Assembly: GCA_024760905.1 (NCBI GenBank)
Contig: CM045751.1
Coordinates: 6,151,001-6,215,000 of the forward strand
Direction of reading: 5' to 3'
Length of the DNA: 64,000 bases
DNA from: Plotosus lineatus
Lineage: Eukaryota; Chordata; Actinopteri; Siluriformes; Plotosidae
Shown here: positions 23,722-33,752 of the stretch, piece by piece
How positions within the stretch are numbered: position 1 is the stretch's first letter
How the letters are laid out: the number at the start of each line of letters is the position of its first letter
The notes under the pieces: model-generated
Databases searched by the model: none
What the model saw: only the letters and a program-made list of their open reading frames with translations
Told to the model about the DNA's origin: nothing
Position numbers and translations under genes: made by a program

Positions 23722-24003
23722 TCCAGACGACGGCAGCCCAGTGGTCAGAATGTTCGCCCGGGTATGCTGGAGGCATTTCTCTGTGCTCCGATTGGTTTCC
23801 TTCCACAGTCCAAATGTATACACATTAGGCTAATTGGCTTCTCCAAATTGCCCCTGTGTGTAAGTGTAAAGATTGTGTGTTTGTGTGTCGGCCCTGTGAT
23901 GGACTCGCGGTGTACTTCACTGTGTGCCCTGCCTATATGTAGTGTTGGCTGAGCTACCCCCAGACCTTAGTAGGATTACGCAGTTCGGGCAAATGACCGA
24001 ATG
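23722..24003 (+). repeat. SINE family B
   Basis: Head CGGCAGCCCAGTGGTCAG, middle TTCCACAGTCCAAATG, CTCCAAATTGCCCC and tail AGTAGGATTACGCAGTTCGG. Confidence 0.75.
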
Positions 24004-24950
24004 ACAAAGACTACTCCCACCTAAGGATTGCGTGAGTCAGCCACCATCTCGAGAACTTTGTAAAAAAAAAAAAAAAGCTCTCACAACTTCAACCTGCTTC
24101 TTATCCTAAATCTAACCCATTGCTTCATGTTGGCTTGATATTGCACAGGAACCTAATCTGCTCAATGTATAAATATACCGAACTGTGTACGAGAGACCCA
24201 ACGCTCCTTGTCTCTGAGCCAGCTACCTGCAGCCGTTCTCCTCTCAGCTCTAATTGGTAATTATTTTTCAGGGTTAATGCCTTTATTCAGGTTGTCACTG
24301 TGCTGCGAGGAGTGAAGGATTATGAACCTCATGGGGAGAAAACGGTGAGAGATGAGACCCTGGCACAGGAAGAACTGATCATTTTTGTGCAGGCAGAGTC
24401 GGAGGACAGCTCATCTTTGATCCGCCGGGGTCTTCGCAGGCCAGAGGGGTGACAGCTGCACTTTCTTTAGCCCCGCATTTGAATTTGAATTCTATCTTAT
24501 GATGCAGCTATGCGCCGACTTGGCAGGCCAGTGGGGTAATCTGTTCCGCGCAAAACGCAGAGCCTTTCTTCCTGTGTGCCCTCACAGAGATTTGAGTAAT
24601 TAAAGTTAAATGGAATGCATTAGAAAAAAAAAAACTCACTTGTACCGGTGGCTGTCTTGCAAGTGCCAAGAGTGAATAGTCAAGGCTGTCCTTCACTCTC
24701 TAATCCCTCGTACTATTTCTGCCCCGTGACTTTGGCTGCCACTGCACTGGAAGCTCAGCTCTCTTCACAAGCTGCCTTTGCAAGCTGAAAAGTGGAACTT
24801 CTGAACTGGTGACAGTTATTTGGAATAAACATCTGTGCTGGTGTTGCTTTTCGGCCCTTCCCGTCTTACTTTGAGCAAGAGAGGCAGGAGCTGAAATGTT
24901 CTACGTCATCTCTCTTATGAATAGTTCTCATGAGTCACTATATTGGTGTG
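24004..24950. other. Low-copy stretch, candidate conserved non-coding DNA
   Basis: 24240-24620 contains CTCTAATTGGTAATTATTTT, AGGGTTAATGCCTTTATTC, CCCCGCATTTGAATTTGAAT and GAGTAATTAAAGTTAAATGG. It is free of repeats and of balanced composition. No frame has a recognisable domain. Regulatory function is inferred only from appearance. Confidence 0.35.
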
Positions 24951-24956
24951 GCGTCT

Positions 24957-25320
24957 CGCAGTGTTACCCTGGGTTTATATTGGGGAACGACGTCTGCGAT
25001 CTTCACAATTTGAGAGAATCGTGATGATCTTGAGGGAACTTGGTGGATGTGTAATGATCGTGCCAAAGATTTTAACCGTCAAAACATTTACATTTGCTGC
25101 AATTTCCATGATGTATTACGATTTGGCGCAGTCGCAGTAGAGCTAAACAGACCTCTGGTAATAGAGCGCAATAGACCATGATGCGCCATCATAGGGGATC
25201 TTGAGAAACTTGGCAACATGATTCCTTCAAGTTTTATTTTCCTGGATGCTCCTGGCCTCTTTTTATACCCCAATAGTGCTCCAAGCTTGTTCATAAATTG
25301 CGGGATCACATGGTTATTTC
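24957..25320 (+). repeat. Unnamed repeat X, copy 1 (right end lost)
   Basis: It shares ordered blocks with 49.5-49.9 kb: TTGAGAGAATCGTGATGA, GATCTTGAGGGAACTTGG, GTATTACGATTTGGCG, GCAGTAGAGCT and TAGGGGATCTTGA. It opens with CAGTGTTACCCTGGGTTTA, an inverted match to the far end of copy 2. Probably a non-autonomous DNA transposon. Confidence 0.6.
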
Positions 25321-25361
25321 AATCACAAAGATCATGAGCATCATGTCATCGTGTAGTGTCG

Positions 25362-25601
25362 TCTTCTTTTCCTTTCAGCTGTTCCCTTCAGGGGTCACCA
25401 CAGCGAATCATCTGCCTCCATCTCACCCTATCCTGTGCATCTTCTACTCTTACACCAATGTCCTCCTTCACCACATCCAGAAATCTCCTCTTTGGTCTTC
25501 CTCTAAGCCTTCTGCCTAGTAGTTCCAACCTCAGCATCCTACTACCAATATACTCACTATCCCTCCTCTGTACATGTCCAAACCATCTCAATCGATCATA
25601 G
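25362..25601 (-). mobile_element. RTE-clade LINE, 5'-truncated 3' fragment
   Basis: Minus-strand reading gives the last part of the RTE ORF (WFGHVQRRDSEYIG, RWRQMIRCGDP and stop) followed by the CCGAAAGG-type end. It is homologous to 44492-44740. The upstream reverse transcriptase is absent. A dead insertion typical of incomplete reverse transcription. Confidence 0.85.
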
Positions 25602-25900
25602 TGCAGTGTAGCATTGTTTATTATAGGTCAAGGCCTCGATGTGCTGTTTGTGTGTTCTTGCCATGCCTGTGTGGGGTATCTGTGAGTGAGCAGGTTTCCT
25701 TCAAAAGTCCAATGACCTGTGCATTGGTCAGTTGGTTACCTCTGAACAGCCTATAGCTGTGAATATGAGTGAGGATGGCCGTCTGTCTCTCTCTGTATTT
25801 CCTCGAACACTGAAACCCTGGAATGCTGCAATAAATTAATCAGACTCACTGCTTTGCATAACAGCTTTGATTGATTACACATACCAAACAGGGCAGGGCC
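25602..25900. other. Weak SINE-like and unassigned stretch
   Basis: Phrases such as CATGCCTGTGTGGGGTATCT and AAAAGTCCAATGACCTGTGC faintly resemble the middle of SINE family B, too diverged to call with confidence. Confidence 0.3.
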
Positions 25901-25904
25901 TCTG

Positions 25905-26222
25905 TGCATTTTTTTGGGGATTTTGCATTTTTAGTATTTTCATCTTACAGCAAGAGGGTCCCGGGCTCAAGCCCTGTGTTTGTGTGGGTTTCATCCTGGT
26001 CCTCGGGTTTTTCAAACAGCCCAAAGACATGCAGATTAACCGGATTAGGTATTCTAAATTTCCCGTAGGTGAAGATGCGACTGCGAACGGTTGTGCGTGT
26101 CTGTGTTGACCCTACAATGGTCTGGCAAACCGTTCATGATGTAACCCTTCACCTGGACTTGGCTGAAATGGGCTCTAACCTTCCTACGACCCAAAATAAG
26201 AATAAGGTGGTTCAGAACCCGA
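25905..26222 (+). repeat. SINE family B, diverged
   Basis: CAAGAGGGTCCCGGGCTCAA (head), CAGCCCAAAGACATGCAG and tail ATAAGAATAAGGTGGTTCAG. Confidence 0.7.
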
Positions 26223-26321
26223 CGTGTACCAAAAACAGTGACATAGCCGGACCAATCAGATCGTGCCATTCCTGTGTGGTGTCAAAGGATTATTAATAAA
26301 CGTACATAAATTACATTACCG

Positions 26322-26800
26322 TGCGTCCTTGATTTACAACCGGGCTCCATTCCTATTTCACGGTGTAAGTTGGATCACACCAATAAGTTAAGCTAATGTA
26401 GTCGCAAAGTCATAATCTGTGACACATGAAAGCATAACTAGCAGTAAGAAAAACATATGGAGGACAAATTGTCCATTTTCTGTAACCACTTAATCCTAAT
26501 TAGGGTCGCGGGGAGGCTGGCACTCATCCCAGCTGACGCTGGGTGAGGGCAGAGTACACATTGGACACCTCGTCAGGTCATCACAGGGCGGAAACGCACA
26601 TTCTATGCAGCTCCTCTTGTCGAAAGTCAGCAATGGTTGTTTTACATGAACCTCCCACCATAGACAGTGAGAGACATGGCCGGCATTTGATTAGCCAGTC
26701 AGCTGCACTGGAGGGTGGAGGACAAATATCAAATAATAAAACGCAAACGTTGAAAGTCGGAATGACAATTCTCAAATGACGTGTGGCACAAGCGTCAAGG
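26322..26800 (+). mobile_element. Tigger-like element remnant with nested SINE A
   Basis: The terminus-like GTGCGTCCTTGATTTACAAC and GGTGTAAGTTGGATCACACC, then after the nested SINE GTTGAAAGTCGGAATGAC, resemble the decoding-poor ends of Tigger elements. The right terminus is not defined and no transposase frame is present. Confidence 0.5.
26472..26718 (-). repeat. SINE family A, head truncated, AATTAGG-type tail
   Basis: It starts with inverted tail CACTTAATCCTAATTAGGG, continues through the body and stops at GCTGCACTGGAGG before the tRNA head. It lies within the Tigger-like remnant. Confidence 0.8.
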
Positions 26801-26937
26801 AGTTACTGTCCAGACGCTCCCCGACTTACGTTTTTAATTGGTTCCGGACGGCCGAACACAAGTTGAAGTGAACGTAAGTTGTTACAGTGACGTATGATGT
26901 GTGACGTTTGACGTATGACGCTCATACTGTACTGTTG

Positions 26938-27224
26938 GGTTTTTACACCCGAGCCTAGTGGCTCATCAGGCCGGTGCTTATCTCCGGTTTCCATAGCGTG
27001 AATCGACTAGAAGAACAACTCCTGGATGGGACGCTAGTCCATCGCAGGTTACCTTCCCAGTATATTTTCACTGGTACCCATTTATACTGCTGGGTGAACA
27101 GAGGCATACTTGTGGTTGAGACCTTGCCCGGGGGGGTCTTAGCACAGTGAGGGTCTCAGTGGGATTCAAACTCACAACCTCCCGATCACGAGCACAGCAC
27201 CCTAACTACGACACCACCAGCCCT
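26938..27224 (-). repeat. SINE family C
   Basis: Homologous, inverted, to 53836-54120: AGTGGCTCATCAGGCC, GACGCTAGTCCATCGCAGG, CAGTATATTTTCACTGGTAC and inverted B-box GATTCAAACTCACAACC. tRNA-derived by its A- and B-box-like words. Confidence 0.75.
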
Positions 27225-27820
27225 GAACATAAGATGAAAGTGAACATAGGTTGTTACAGTGAGGTATGACGTGTGACGTATGCCGCTCATACTGTACTAT
27301 ACATCCATAAATACCATTACCGTATCTCATAAAGCACCCCTAAATCAATTATTATAAACATAACATTGTAAAACAATATCAAATATATCAAATAATATCA
27401 ACATTAATTTCAACTAAGTCACTTATTTATACCGAGTCACTTTACATGAAGCTTAAAACTGCCAATCAACAATATGTGAGGCGCTCAAAATCGAAAGTAG
27501 TGTAACTTGATGTGGGTTATACGGACTTCCGGTCTTTCAAGTGCGCAAGGGCGCCGTTGAACTCATTTCGAACTCACCTGCACAGATGTCAATCACCAGC
27601 AAAGAGGAGAGTTCTCTTTGCTGGATTCGGGTTTTCATTAATTTTACAACTCTCTTTGCTGAACTGAGTATGCATGCTGCGTGTATGAGACTTACACCCA
27701 TGCTAGTAGGCTTACGCTTCTGACCAACCATATTTGCTTCGGGTTACAAAAGTCCGCAAAACAGTGTAAATACAAAGATCACAGAGACGACATCAAGGGA
27801 AACACGCTGTGTAACTGATT

Positions 27821-27824
<4 letters not shown>

Positions 27825-27881
<57 letters not shown>
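27825..27881. repeat. (TA)n microsatellite
   Basis: About 55 bases TA inside the Tigger-like element, at the position where the homologous 17.9 kb copy also has a TA-rich block. Confidence 0.95.
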
Positions 27882-27885
<4 letters not shown>

Positions 27886-28049
27886 ACTGAACTGGGAAGA
27901 AGGAGGGGCATGTTCAGTCTGTCATTTGTAAACAATGGACGCAGCGTCATTTAGTCAGTGTACTACGTAGGTACGTCTAAACTCAAAATGTGACTTTTTA
28001 AAAAAAAAAAACGAAAAATCAAAAAAACGTAAGTCGGGGAGCGCCTGTA

Positions 28050-28824
28050 AATGTGCATAGTTGAATAATTATGTAAACTAAAATGGCTATGCTTTCGTGT
28101 AAGTTTTTAAACAGTAGCATGACTTTTTAAAAGGACTTGCATAATACCGTTGTAAGCTTTAAAAATTAACCCCTCCCACTTTCCATAGCAATAACAGAAA
28201 TTATACGGTACTCATATGGGACAGTCAGCATTAATTTATTACACATTTTATATTATGAACAAATGTCAATCAGAACGCTTAGAATTATCATATTTACCAT
28301 ATTGCGTCAATGCAGGTGGAAAAAATGAACCAAGAGGAAATTCGTACATTTAGGAGTAAAATATCTATGTTTCTCATGAATTAGTCTTAAAAAACCTTTC
28401 AATTCAGCAAAAGGACCAAAAGGATTGCTGTTCTAGACAGTTTCATTAATGTCACTGTTCAAAAGAAAGAAGGTGGGGGAAGCTGTGAGACAAACACTTT
28501 TGCTCTGAGCGACGATACCCAAATGATAAAAGGGACGGCCCCAAAACACGCATGGAGTCATAAATTGAGTCAAACAGTTCCTGTGTTACATAAAAGACAT
28601 TAAGTAGTGACTGACAGGTGGATATACAGTAAGTTAAAGCAGGAGGAAATGCACTCTGTACATTCATGTCTCAAGCTGTGGCAAAAAAAAAAAAAAAAAG
28701 TTCAAAAGGACAGCGTGTCTGCAGACGTTCTCAGGCCTTTAGTATTGAGGTGTGTTTCCGCACTGCAGGATCAGATGGGAACCATATTGACAAATCAATA
28801 TATTGTGTCCGTCCATAAATTAGT
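28050..28824. other. AT-rich single-copy stretch
   Basis: A poly(A) lies near 28683-28699. No gene or repeat recognised. Confidence 0.4.
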
Positions 28825-28825
28825 A

Positions 28826-29351
28826 AAGGGATCACTCACTTTCTGCGGTTAATTGGGACTGAGATCTCCATATGACCATCAAATTCCACGAAGTAGGATC
28901 AAACCCCCCCAACCCAACCCAACCCCTGACTGACATATAGTACGTACATGGAAACGTACGTGTATATAATATCAATAAATACATATGCAATGCTATAAAT
29001 GCTTATAATAACAAACATTAAAAAATAATGAATAATATGTAAATAAAATAGAAACACACACACATACAGGTGGCGCATGCACGCAGATGCGCGTGCACGC
29101 ACTCAAATGCGTACCTCACAACAATGTAACTCGTTTTGATGGGAGGTTTTGGGTCGGTTTTTTGTTGTGTGTTTATTTAGGGTTTTTTTTTTTTGTTGCA
29201 CAATTGGACTTGTTTTGGGGGCATTTTCATCAGCTTTTCCTCCAGTTCTTCCTTAATTTCCTTATTTTTGAATTCGATGAATATTTTTTTTTAAATACTG
29301 CAATGCACTGAAGCCGCATGAATCGAAGCTCAAAGTTGTGAGGGATCCCTG
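28826..29351 (-). mobile_element. pogo/Tigger-type MITE, copy 4
   Basis: TA at 28824-28825 and 29352-29353 flank ends AAGGGATCACTCAC and GTGAGGGATCCCTG. The interior matches the family (GGTTAATTGGGACTGAG, GAATATTTTTTTTTAAATAC). Complete, 526 bases. Confidence 0.85.
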
Positions 29352-29412
29352 TATTCTTAAAATAGTGAACGCTATAAGAGGGAGCGGATCATTTCAAATA
29401 GGTTCTGAAATT

Positions 29413-29650
29413 TGGGGTGGGAAAAGTCGTAGCCTTATCGTTAGAGAAGCGACGTTGGGAACGAAAACTTGTTAGTTCGATTCAGGCACCAGCAGAAAAG
29501 ATGTGTGTATCTCCACCTTCATGGCTGAAGTGACCTCAACTGACCCTTTCTCTCTGGGTGCCCCAATGTCTGCGGAAGCCCACTGCTCCGAGTGTGTGAG
29601 TGTGTGCTCTGAGGCGCAATAATATCCCTTGCGAGATTAATACGGTATCG
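29413..29650 (+). repeat. SINE family D, diverged
   Basis: GTTAGAGAAGCGACGTTGGG, GTTAGTTCGATTCAGGC, ATGGCTGAAGTGACC and CCACTGCTCCGAGTGTGTGA match the order seen in 41193-41478 and a common fish tRNA-derived SINE. Confidence 0.75.
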
Positions 29651-29865
29651 CAAAAAAAAAAAAAAAAAAGGAACCAGATTGAAGTGATATATTTTTATGC
29701 ATTTTCATACTCTTTTGTCCGCGTTCATAGGTTTACGTACTGTGTATAAAATACTGTATACTCCGTTTAAACAGATAGCAACAGAAAAGTGTTAAATGGA
29801 GCTCCAGCGTCCCATCAAATTTTGCCTCGAGTATCTATCAAAATCCATGCACAGCGGGAACCTCT

Positions 29866-29917
29866 CATTCCATTCATTTTCTGAACCACTTAATCCTAAT
29901 TAGGGTCGCGGGGAGGT
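29866..29917 (-). repeat. SINE tail fragment (AATTAGG type)
   Basis: CATTCATTTTCTGAACCACT and CCTAATTAGGGTCGCGGGG, cut off where the TTCCG element begins. Confidence 0.75.
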
Positions 29918-30289
29918 GTTCAAAAGCACGTCCGCGGAAAAAAATTCCGTGAGTGTTCCGTGGGGTCACTTTGGCATACTTTGCCGTACCTGTTCCGCAC
30001 GTGCTGTGAACGTTCCGAGAGTGTCAGAATTTCCACTTTTCCGAGGATTTTCACACATTTTCCGTGTAAAAATGCCGACGCTTTCCTGTAGACTGTGTTC
30101 CGCGCCTTTCCGCGACACGATCCTTGCATGCCGTCGTCCAGTGAAACGGGCGTATAAGAATTTCCACTTTTCCTTAGAATTTTCACCCTTTCTCCATGTA
30201 AAGATGCCAGAGCTCTTCGGTAGACTGCGTTTCGTGCCTTTCCGCTACACAATCCTTGCATGCTGCAGTCCAGTGAAATGGGGGTATTA
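29918..30289 (+). mobile_element. TTCCG-rich TIR element, copy 3, with duplicated end
   Basis: It ends with CCAGTGAAATGGGGGTATTA as in copy 1. The last ~130 bases occur twice in tandem: 30026-30154 and 30157-30289, each from AGAATTTCCACTTTTCC to a CCAGTGAAA terminus. TTCCG words recur on the plus strand. The left inverted end is not visible. Confidence 0.7.
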
Positions 30290-30366
30290 GCCCTACATTG
30301 GACTGTTGAAAGTGTACCCCACCTAAGATGGGCTCCAGGACTCTCCTCGACCCAAACAGTAGGCAA
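30290..30366 (+). repeat. SINE family B tail fragment
   Basis: GCCCTACATTGGACTGTTG, CCACCTAAGATGGGCTCC and CTCCTCGACCC. It abuts the TTCCG element, which may have inserted into an inverted SINE pair. Confidence 0.5.
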
Positions 30367-31845
30367 AGAAATATCTCCTTAGTTATAACATCTCAGTTCA
30401 GTTTTCATACCCGTGTATCATCCAGTGTGATAAACACGTCTGAGAATTATATTCATTTTCACACAAAAAGTCAAAAGTGAAGCTAAAAGCGCTAAAGATC
30501 ATCTGGTTCATGTGAATTTATGTGAATTTGCAATTATGAGCTCCTGATTCTCCAGCAAGAGGTGACACATGGCTAAATTAAACTAAAACCAAACATAATT
30601 ATGATCGTGAAATAAATTTGCATGTCATTCCTATTAAAAAAAAAGTGTCTAATTACACAGGTTTTTAAGAAGTAAACACAGGAGAAGGAGACGTGTGGCA
30701 GCCCAAATCTGGCTTATCCCTCATTAAATACTGCCATAAAAAAGTCTGAGATCTCAGGCTCAGGTATAATACCTGTCAAATTGGATGTCATTTTCTTTTC
30801 CAGACGGATGAATTTAGAGGCGCGGGATACAAAACGACCATTGTATTGGTTTTTGGCTGGATGTCTGAAGATCTCCCCACCTCTTGATAAAAATTTAAGA
30901 AATTGAGGTCCAAGTTTATTCGGTCTCCCATCACAGGCGCCAGGAGACAGACTCCACATCAAAGTCGGTATGAGAGGGGAGAAAAAAAAAAAAAAACACA
31001 ATCCCAAGCCGACCTGTTACAACACACACCTGAAAAGAAAAAGCAAATTGATTACTCCTTAACCAACAACGCTAACCAAGGTACCCCTCTGATACGACGA
31101 TCAAGTAATTATAACCTGCACGTCTCAGTGGCCATTACTTCTGTATGTATATTTTCTTTGACTTATGTGAAGACCTCCATGGTCTGGACAAAAAAAAAAA
31201 AAAAAAAATCTTCTTTAATAGCTACCTGTCAAGTGTAATTAAGTGTGTTTTTCCTTTTCTATGCTTTTCCCATAGCCTGCAGGGAGACGTTTCTCTTAGC
31301 CTTGTCTGCCTCAGTGCCTTTGCCACCCAAAGCTTGGAGACGGTTTTAATTGCAACACGACGACCACAAGAAAAGCCCAGAATCCCCATAAAAGCACAGC
31401 AAAGCTGGCTTCAGGCCGACGGAGGCGAGCGAGCCACGCCGTAATTACAGGTAAACGACCTTGCTTTTTCTCAGACTGCTCTGAGTGAGTGAGAGAGATG
31501 GGTTGCGTTGTAGCGTTTCAGATCTCGTCATACCTTTAAGCGATCTTCATGTCTCAGTACGTACAGGACGAGTGGGGAGTGTTGGAGGGAATGGGATCGT
31601 GATCATTGGCTTGGAAGGTGGAATGTGTAGTTGGAGGCTTTATAAATTTAAGGCTTCACTGATAAAGATGATTTATAAGCAACACGGGGATGTTCCTGAC
31701 AATGTTCAGTACTTCAGTCTGGTCCTGAGACATGGACTTGTGCTCATCTTGCATGGACATGGGTGCATTTATACCGGACTTGTCTTGGCCAGTTCGTTTG
31801 CACCATGCGCCCATACAAACTTGGACGTTTGATCACATAAGTGTA
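30367..31845. other. Low-copy stretch, candidate conserved non-coding DNA
   Basis: 30715-30935 (GGTATAATACCTGTCAAATT, GATAAAAATTTAAGAAATTG) and 31218-31300 (CTACCTGTCAAGTGTAATTA) look constrained. The word CAAGTGTAATTAAGTG combines NK-type and paired-type homeobox cores. Poly(A) runs near 30980 and 31190 interrupt. Frames here show no known domain. Confidence 0.35.
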
Positions 31846-32150
31846 TGTTGCACAGTCACTTAATGGTTAGTGCTGTCTGACAGCAAGAAGGTTATGGGTT
31901 CGAGGACCAGGCTTGGTCGTTTTGGTGTCGTGTTTGCATGTTCTTGCCCATGTGTGCTTGGATTTCCTCTGTATACTCCTCCAACAGTCATGCACATGAG
32001 GCAAATTGACTGCTCTATATTTCCTATAGGTGTGAATAGGTCTGTAAATTGTTGTGTTTGTGTTGCCTTGTGATGGTCTGGTAAGCTGTCAAGGGTATAC
32101 CCCGCCTTTTCTTAGTGTTGGTTGAGATAGGCTTTAATTTCTTTGTGATC
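31846..32150 (+). repeat. SINE family B
   Basis: Head CACTTAATGGTTAGTGCTGTCTG in part, GGGTTCGAGGACC B-box, CAACAGTCATGCACATG and tail TTGGTTGAGATAGGC. Confidence 0.75.
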
Positions 32151-32157
32151 TTAATAC

Positions 32158-32496
32158 AGTCATTCATTTTCTGTACCCGCTTAATCCGAATTTGGGTCGC
32201 AGGGAGGCTGGTGCCTATCCCAGCCAACTTCGGGCGAGGGCAGAGTACACCCTGGACAGCTTGCCAGGCCATCGCAGGGCGGAAACACGTTGACGGCTTT
32301 GCAGCCTACTCTTGTCGAAAGTCAGCAATGGTTCTTTTATATGCCTCACACCATAGACAGTGAGAGACATGGCCGGCCTTTGATAACCCAGTTAGCTGCA
32401 CGAAGGGGGGGGGGGGGGGGGGGACAGTGACAACCTTGTGGAGACCTTTGGATCAGCTATCCAGCACCTTATACCACTAGACCACCACTGCCCTGA
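32158..32496 (-). repeat. SINE family A with AATTAGG-type tail
   Basis: It opens with TCATTCATTTTCTGTACCCG and ends at the tRNA head (GCTATCCAGCACC). Between body and head, at 32405-32423, it has a run of about 19 G, unusual for the family. Confidence 0.85.
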
Positions 32497-32504
32497 CCTT
32501 GATA

Positions 32505-33134
32505 CAGTGCTTCTCAATTATTTTCTGTGCTGCCCCCCCCCCAGGAAGAAAAAGAAAACATTTCACACACACCCCCCACCGCCCCGCGAGCGACTATAAA
32601 TAGTATTACGTATTTGTCTATAAAATTGATATTCGTCCACCTCTGCATAGCATTGTATCTTTATTAACATTAAAAACAAAAAAAAGGAAATATAGTTTAA
32701 CTTACAATAAAGAAAAACTTCATTCACATTGTTTTTTTAATCTCTGACAGAAAAGATTGAAAGTGCACCAATGTGCCTGAAATAAATGAAAAAAAAAAAC
32801 ATTCCTATTTAAACTCATTCAACTTATTTATGTCTTCATATCTCAGTCTCGCTCCACCTTTCTCTTCGTTAGTGTTAGAAATTTTTCCGTGTTGTTTCTT
32901 GGGGGGTTGTTTTCTGCACTTCATATCGTTTTTTCTTGTACAAAAAAATCGCTAACCATAGCGAGACAATGAGCGCGCCACTGCCAACTAGTGGAGCGGA
33001 GGTGCAATTGCACTAATTCTCGTACTCTATTCCAGAAAAGCATGTTCCCCAGGGTCACACGCCCCCCGGCATCACCCCCCGGCATCACCCCCGGCATCAC
33101 CCCCAAGGCGCGCCCCACTATTTGAGAAACACTA
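32505..33134 (+). mobile_element. hAT (Charlie-like) non-autonomous transposon
   Basis: Ends CAGTGCTTCTCAATT and, inverted, TAGTGTTTCTCAAATAG are Charlie-type hAT termini. The 8-base duplications CCTTGATA (32497-32504) and CCCTGATA (33135-33142) differ at one base. The interior includes a small GGCATCACCCCC tandem (33066-33102) and no transposase. 630 bases. Confidence 0.85.
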
Positions 33135-33199
33135 CCCTGATAGGATAATTAAGTGGTTAGTCAAAATTGCAATGCTTCACACCCATATAGGCCAATCTA

Positions 33200-33399
33200 T
33201 AAAGTTGCTCCATTCTTTTCTTTTATTGTTTAGTAATTTATACTATTTATGTATCTATTTATTTATTTACTTATATATGTATGTGTGTATGTTCGTACTT
33301 GTATCTATTTTTGCACCCCCTACTGATAGTACCTCAAGAGCCTGTAACAGTGAATTTCTCCATTGTGAGATTAATAAAGCTGTATCTTATCTTATCTTT
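33200..33399 (+). repeat. Non-LTR retrotransposon 3' end with (ATCTT)n-like tail
   Basis: CCTGTAACAGTGAATTTCTC, CATTGTGAGATTAATAAAGC and TATCTTATCTTATCTT form a typical fish LINE 3' end. No coding region remains. Confidence 0.6.
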
Positions 33400-33752
33400 C
33401 ATTCATTCATTTTCTGAACCGCTTAATCCTAATTAGAGGCACAGGTAGGCTGGTGTCCATCTCTGGGCAAGGGTGAGGCAGGATACACCCTGGACTGCTC
33501 ACCAGGCCATCGCAGGGCAGAAACACGGCTGGCGGCTATGGAGCTACTCTTGTCAAAAGTCAGCAATGGTTCTTTTACATGCCTCACACCATAGACAGTG
33601 AGAGACATGGCCGGCCTTTGATAACCTAGTTGGCTGCACTGGTGGGGGGTGGGCGGTGGGCGGTGGGGGGCAGCAGTGACGACTGTTGACAGTTCGGCTT
33701 GAACCGTTAGAATTGGCAATACCTCACCTTACCACCAGGCGACCACTGCAGG
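33400..33752 (-). repeat. SINE family A with AATTAGG-type tail
   Basis: CATTCATTCATTTTCTGAAC, CTTAATCCTAATTAGAGG, body and a diverged head GCTTGAACCGTTAG. A G/GGT-rich insert lies near 33640-33672. Confidence 0.85.

Larger units (their letters stand above)
26811..28047 (+). mobile_element. Tigger-like element, second family, with SINE C nested
   Basis: Left end CAGACGCTCCCCGACTTACG and right end CGTAAGTCGGGGAGCGCCTG are inverted, followed by TA on the right. The last 160 bases are homologous to 17996-18182. The interior holds a minus-strand SINE C flanked by a roughly 70-base direct repeat, AT-rich unassigned DNA and a (TA)n tract. No transposase frame. Confidence 0.75.

Noticed and set aside
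29920..30366. 148-residue minus-strand and 124-residue plus-strand frames
   Set aside because: Same TTCCG element plus SINE tail; no conservation of frame across copies.
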